Source: Moritella dasanensis ArB 0140 (lineage in GTDB: Bacteria > Pseudomonadota > Gammaproteobacteria > Enterobacterales > Moritellaceae). From it: 64,000 nt of DNA. Shown here piece by piece: positions 61,607 to 64,000 of this stretch. The DNA is taken from NCBI RefSeq assembly GCF_000276805.1, contig NZ_AKXQ01000009.1, forward strand, positions 123,238 through 187,237. Direction: 5' to 3'. Position 1 is the first letter of the stretch. Each line of letters begins with the position of its first letter. The notes under the pieces are model-generated. The model saw nothing but the letters and a program-made list of their open reading frames with translations, was not told the DNA's origin and did no database searches. Position numbers and translations under genes: made by a program.

Positions 61607-61684
61607 TTACCCTCCGTGATAATTATTGGTTATTGAGAACGCTGCGACGGGTATTTCATGTACCGCATACTGCAACAGCCTAAA

Positions 61685-62104
61685 TCAAATACCTTCCACA
61701 TGAATATCAAATACTTGCTCTGCCCATGATATTTTGACTTCTGCATCTGCGTATTCTGGTGGTCCAAACCGACCTTTTACATTATTAGTAATACCAACAG
61801 GTTCATTGGGAATACCAATCCAGTTTGTATCCAATTCACCGTTCATATTTATATCATGGAATACGTTAATAACGCATTTTTCAGGAAGTGGTTCTGTCAA
61901 TGTTACGCGTATCTTGTCGTTGTTTAAATCGTTAACTAAAGCCACTTTTGTCATAAAGACGCGATTGAGATAGTTATCTTCCGAGTCCCAGACACTAACG
62001 ATAATCTGACCAACGCCCCCATTAACACCAGTGATATCAATATGTACATCTGCTGCGAAGGTAATAAAAGGAAAAAGACTCAACAGATAAATACAATATT
62101 TCAT
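61685..62104 (-). CDS. DUF2141-family exported protein
   Basis: 139 residues. N-terminal signal (cleavage after FA, near 17), then VDINITGVNGG-like DUF2141 core and VFHDINMNGELDTNWIGIPNEPVG, typical of this beta-sandwich exported family (about 130-150 residues). GAGG lies 10 nt before the ATG. Function unknown; probably periplasmic. Confidence 0.85.
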   Translation of the reverse strand: MKYCIYLLSLFPFITFAADVHIDITGVNGGVGQIIVSVWDSEDNYLNRVFMTKVALVNDLNNDKIRVTLTEPLPEKCVINVFHDINMNGELDTNWIGIPNEPVGITNNVKGRFGPPEYADAEVKISWAEQVFDIHVEGI

Positions 62105-62189
62105 AAAACATAACCTCGTTCGTTTGTTCCAATCATTCGTGGATTAAGAAATACTGCGCATGTCCTATTCACCGAGCTAAAATGAGTAA

Positions 62190-62209
62190 GGTGCCGTCTG
62201 CACGACACC
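62190..62209. repeat. Hairpin downstream of RraB copy 2, shared with copy 1
   Basis: GGTGCCGTCTGCACGACACC forms an 8-bp stem with one wobble. The equivalent site after copy 1 is GGTGCCGTCTACACGACACC at 58109-58128. Its shared position and sequence mark both copies as a duplicated segment. Confidence 0.7.
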
Positions 62210-62216
62210 GTATATG

Positions 62217-62567
62217 TTATGCGTGAGCGTGAACCAAACCAACGGCCCATGAATCACACCAACCGCCATATTGTTCCATTTGGCTTGTTACTGCCTTCTG
62301 AGTGCTCACTATGAATTCGTGGTCAATTTTTCTCACGACATAAAACTGCACATAGCCAAATAAGTCCCCATTATTTATGTCTGCTTCTTCAGGCTCGATC
62401 AATTCACAATTTGGATATAGTGTCTGTATCGCTTCTTTTTCATTATCTGTAAGCGGCCAATGCTTAAAGTCTATATTAAATTCAACTTCGGTTTCACTGT
62501 CAAAATCAAAACCATTTTCTTCTAGACTGCGCATTACATCGCCGTCGATATCGTTTGGAAAATTCAT
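62217..62567 (-). CDS. RraB-like protein, copy 2
   Basis: 116 residues from ATG 62567 (GAGG upstream). Nearly identical to copy 1 at 58139-58489; differences are scattered, for example a Gly-Val change near the C-terminus. Same RraB features. The duplication includes a hairpin downstream of each stop (about 58109-58128 and 62190-62209). Confidence 0.82.
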   Translation of the reverse strand: MNFPNDIDGDVMRSLEENGFDFDSETEVEFNIDFKHWPLTDNEKEAIQTLYPNCELIEPEEADINNGDLFGYVQFYVVRKIDHEFIVSTQKAVTSQMEQYGGWCDSWAVGLVHAHA

Positions 62568-62643
62568 TGTATTCCTCATGTTCAAACAACACTGCAAATA
62601 GCAGTGATTAGATATTATTATACTTTGATAGCCGTTATTGCAA

Positions 62644-63114
62644 TTACTTCACTAAGTTTAATCTTTCATGCCATTGCGCTATGCTTTCTTCTGGGTATTC
62701 TGCAAAGCATTTATCATTAGCTTTAACATCGGCTTCTACCCAGCTCTTCTTACTTGATAGCATAAGATGTGTTCTTTCAGGAGGCACTGGTAATCTAGTA
62801 TCAATGGCAGATGCAAATGGATGTAGTAACTCTGGCCACTTCGGGTCATAAACCCACAATGCACTAGCACAATTGCGACAGAAATTTCTCTCCATCGAGC
62901 TAAATCCCCCATCCGTTTTGGCGTTGTAAATACCGATATATTCTTTGCCTTCTATTGTCAAAGATTCAGCATCAGCACTTAAATTGATCACATACCCGCC
63001 ACCGCCTGCTGTTTTTCGGCAAATACTACAATAACAAAAGTTAAACGGATAAGGATGTTTTGATTCAACTTCAAATTTAACAGACTGACAATGACACGAG
63101 CCTTTTAATAACAT
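62644..63114 (-). CDS. GFA-like zinc protein, copy 2
   Basis: 156 residues. Zinc cysteines in CHCQSVKFEVES, CYCSICRKTAGGGG and FCRNCASAL. Same GFA-like family as the protein at 55431 but diverged. AGGAAA is 6 nt before the ATG. Confidence 0.88.
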   Translation of the reverse strand: MLLKGSCHCQSVKFEVESKHPYPFNFCYCSICRKTAGGGGYVINLSADAESLTIEGKEYIGIYNAKTDGGFSSMERNFCRNCASALWVYDPKWPELLHPFASAIDTRLPVPPERTHLMLSSKKSWVEADVKANDKCFAEYPEESIAQWHERLNLVK

Positions 63115-63264
63115 GATGTTTCCTTTTTATTTCGCGTAAATTTTAGATAACTGACGCTACGATCTAAGCGCAACGAACTAAGCCGTTTAATCGAATACAA
63201 CGAGATAATCTGTGGGCTGAGGCGAATGGTGATAATAAGTAATGAGGGAACAAATTGTTTATGA

Positions 63265-63690
63265 CTAAGAACAGTCTTCACGAACACCTAATATTTTTGC
63301 AAAACGGGTTTTCAATCTCTTTTCACAAGAGACAAACTCATTGTCAGCCCAAACAATTTCATTCATGATTTTTAGCATTTCTTCTCTTTCTTCTGCTGAT
63401 ATATTTTGTTTAAAATATTCTGCAAAAGAGTCTTGAGACAAATTGTTTTCTGCAATGTTTGTCGCTTTTTCAATTAATATATACGATTCATCCAGCGTTA
63501 TCTCAAAGTAACTGCACAATTTGATTTTTATGTATTTATGTTCATCATTACAAAAATCATTATCTATACATGCCAAATCGACAAGTATGACTGCCAGACT
63601 CATTCTGACTTCTTCGCTGTATGTTGCTTTACTGCCGAAAACAAGATTAATTTGCGCTTTAATATCACTAATGACATTCCAGATATCCAT
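63265..63690 (-). CDS. TerB-like small protein
   Basis: 141 residues. Helical protein resembling the TerB/tellurite-resistance co-chaperone-like fold: LVDLACIDNDFCNDEHKYIK, then LMKIMNEIVWADNEF-like segment with acidic residues. GGGAAA precedes the ATG. Function uncertain. Confidence 0.6.
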   Translation of the reverse strand: MDIWNVISDIKAQINLVFGSKATYSEEVRMSLAVILVDLACIDNDFCNDEHKYIKIKLCSYFEITLDESYILIEKATNIAENNLSQDSFAEYFKQNISAEEREEMLKIMNEIVWADNEFVSCEKRLKTRFAKILGVREDCS

Positions 63691-64000
63691 CGCTTTCCCT
63701 TAAATCAATAGTTAGTATTATCGCTATCTAACTGAGTATATTGGCATAAATTAAAATGACAAGCGAGACGATACGATTTACAACAAACAACGCATTAATA
63801 ATAAAATATTAATAACACCGTATACAGTATCACTTAGTGAAGATAAAAAGTCTGTCACTCTAGGTGTACAGTTTTACTTAGCCACTACATAACGCCCATT
63901 TAAGCGGACAAAAATTGTTGGCTATAATTGTGAAGCGGAGCGGAACATAGCCAACAATTTTAGTTCCGACTTGAAGCTCTTGTTGAACGAAGCCGCTACG
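63691..64000. other. Intergenic end of the window, with an attC-like site
   Basis: No ORF is supported. The right part is the attC-like site at 63887-63988, listed separately; the left part shows nothing. Confidence 0.5.
63887..63988 (-). mobile_element. Integron attC-like recombination site
   Basis: On the minus strand it starts with GTTCAAC (a perfect RYYYAAC core), then AAGAGCTTCAAGTCGG, and ends TCCGCTTAAATGGGCG plus GTTATGT (a core related to GTTRRRY). Inside is a 15-bp perfect stem (AAAATTGTTGGCTAT / ATAGCCAACAATTTT) with a 21-nt loop, and outer arms pair imperfectly. This layout and several positions match the aadA1 attC (TTCAAGCCG... CGGCTTAA... GCGTTA) as I remember it. Folding and cassette orientation are inferred. 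The site would be at the boundary between a cassette beyond the window and this one. Confidence 0.5.

Noticed and set aside
62190..62209. RraB downstream hairpins as attC sites
   Set aside because: They lack the paired core motifs and the second half expected of an attC; the stem alone is too short.

Overview
This 64 kb window looks like a chromosomal segment of a marine gammaproteobacterium, most likely Moritella or a close relative. The basis is AT-rich intergenic DNA, Vibrio/Shewanella-like housekeeping proteins (a UPF0397 S component, YjjX, an MgtE transporter, an MSHA-like pilin), paired wax-ester-synthase-type acyltransferases, and a lone Sfp-type phosphopantetheinyl transferase. This is inferred from protein sequence memory; no rRNA or marker gene is present to confirm it. 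I saw no tRNA, rRNA, CRISPR array, prophage or insertion sequence.

Layout. 0-4 kb: a MocR-type regulator cut by the window edge, divergent from a DMT exporter; a Fur-boxed Cys-rich small protein; an NlpC/P60 lipoprotein coupled to YjjX. 4-11 kb: a WS/DGAT acyltransferase with a FadR-like operator far upstream, a TetR regulator, and an RND pump with its adaptor. 11-16 kb: an electron-transfer cluster (lipoprotein cytochrome c, EB_dh-like haem protein, membrane cytochrome c) enclosing an unusual pair, a chemoreceptor without a sensor domain and a NIT-like sensor without an output domain. 16-23 kb: MgtE, a YdgJ-type oxidoreductase, and an ECF vitamin/metal transporter operon ending in the phosphopantetheinyl transferase. 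23-33 kb: a second WS/DGAT copy, an SGNH hydrolase, a TPR-GGDEF cyclase, the YceI/cytochrome b561 pair, two LysR regulators and an FMN reductase. 33-40 kb: a two-adaptor RND efflux operon (TriABC-like layout) and an MSHA-like pilin preceded by helically phased A-tract repeats. 40-48 kb: a complete Fur-controlled hydroxamate-type siderophore uptake cluster. 48-54 kb: a compact lysine/2-aminoadipate degradation operon (DUF1338, lysine 6-dehydrogenase-like, ALDH7, LysE, AraC). 54-64 kb: an LpxL-type acyltransferase, then an accessory block of small unrelated genes, almost all on the minus strand. This block includes two RraB-like paralogues and two GFA proteins, and ends in an integron attC-like site.

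How the genes work together. The two WS/DGATs, the putative FadR site, the phosphopantetheinyl transferase and LpxL suggest active acyl-chain metabolism and membrane lipid tuning. The siderophore genes form a full route: outer-membrane receptor, binding protein, permease, ATPase and ferric reductase. The lysine operon encodes most steps from lysine to D-2-hydroxyglutarate; only an aminotransferase is missing locally. Many convergent gene pairs share perfect-stem bidirectional terminators, two of which lie inside the 3' end of the neighbouring gene. Short tandem repeats with 6-, 7-, 11- and 12-bp units recur between genes.
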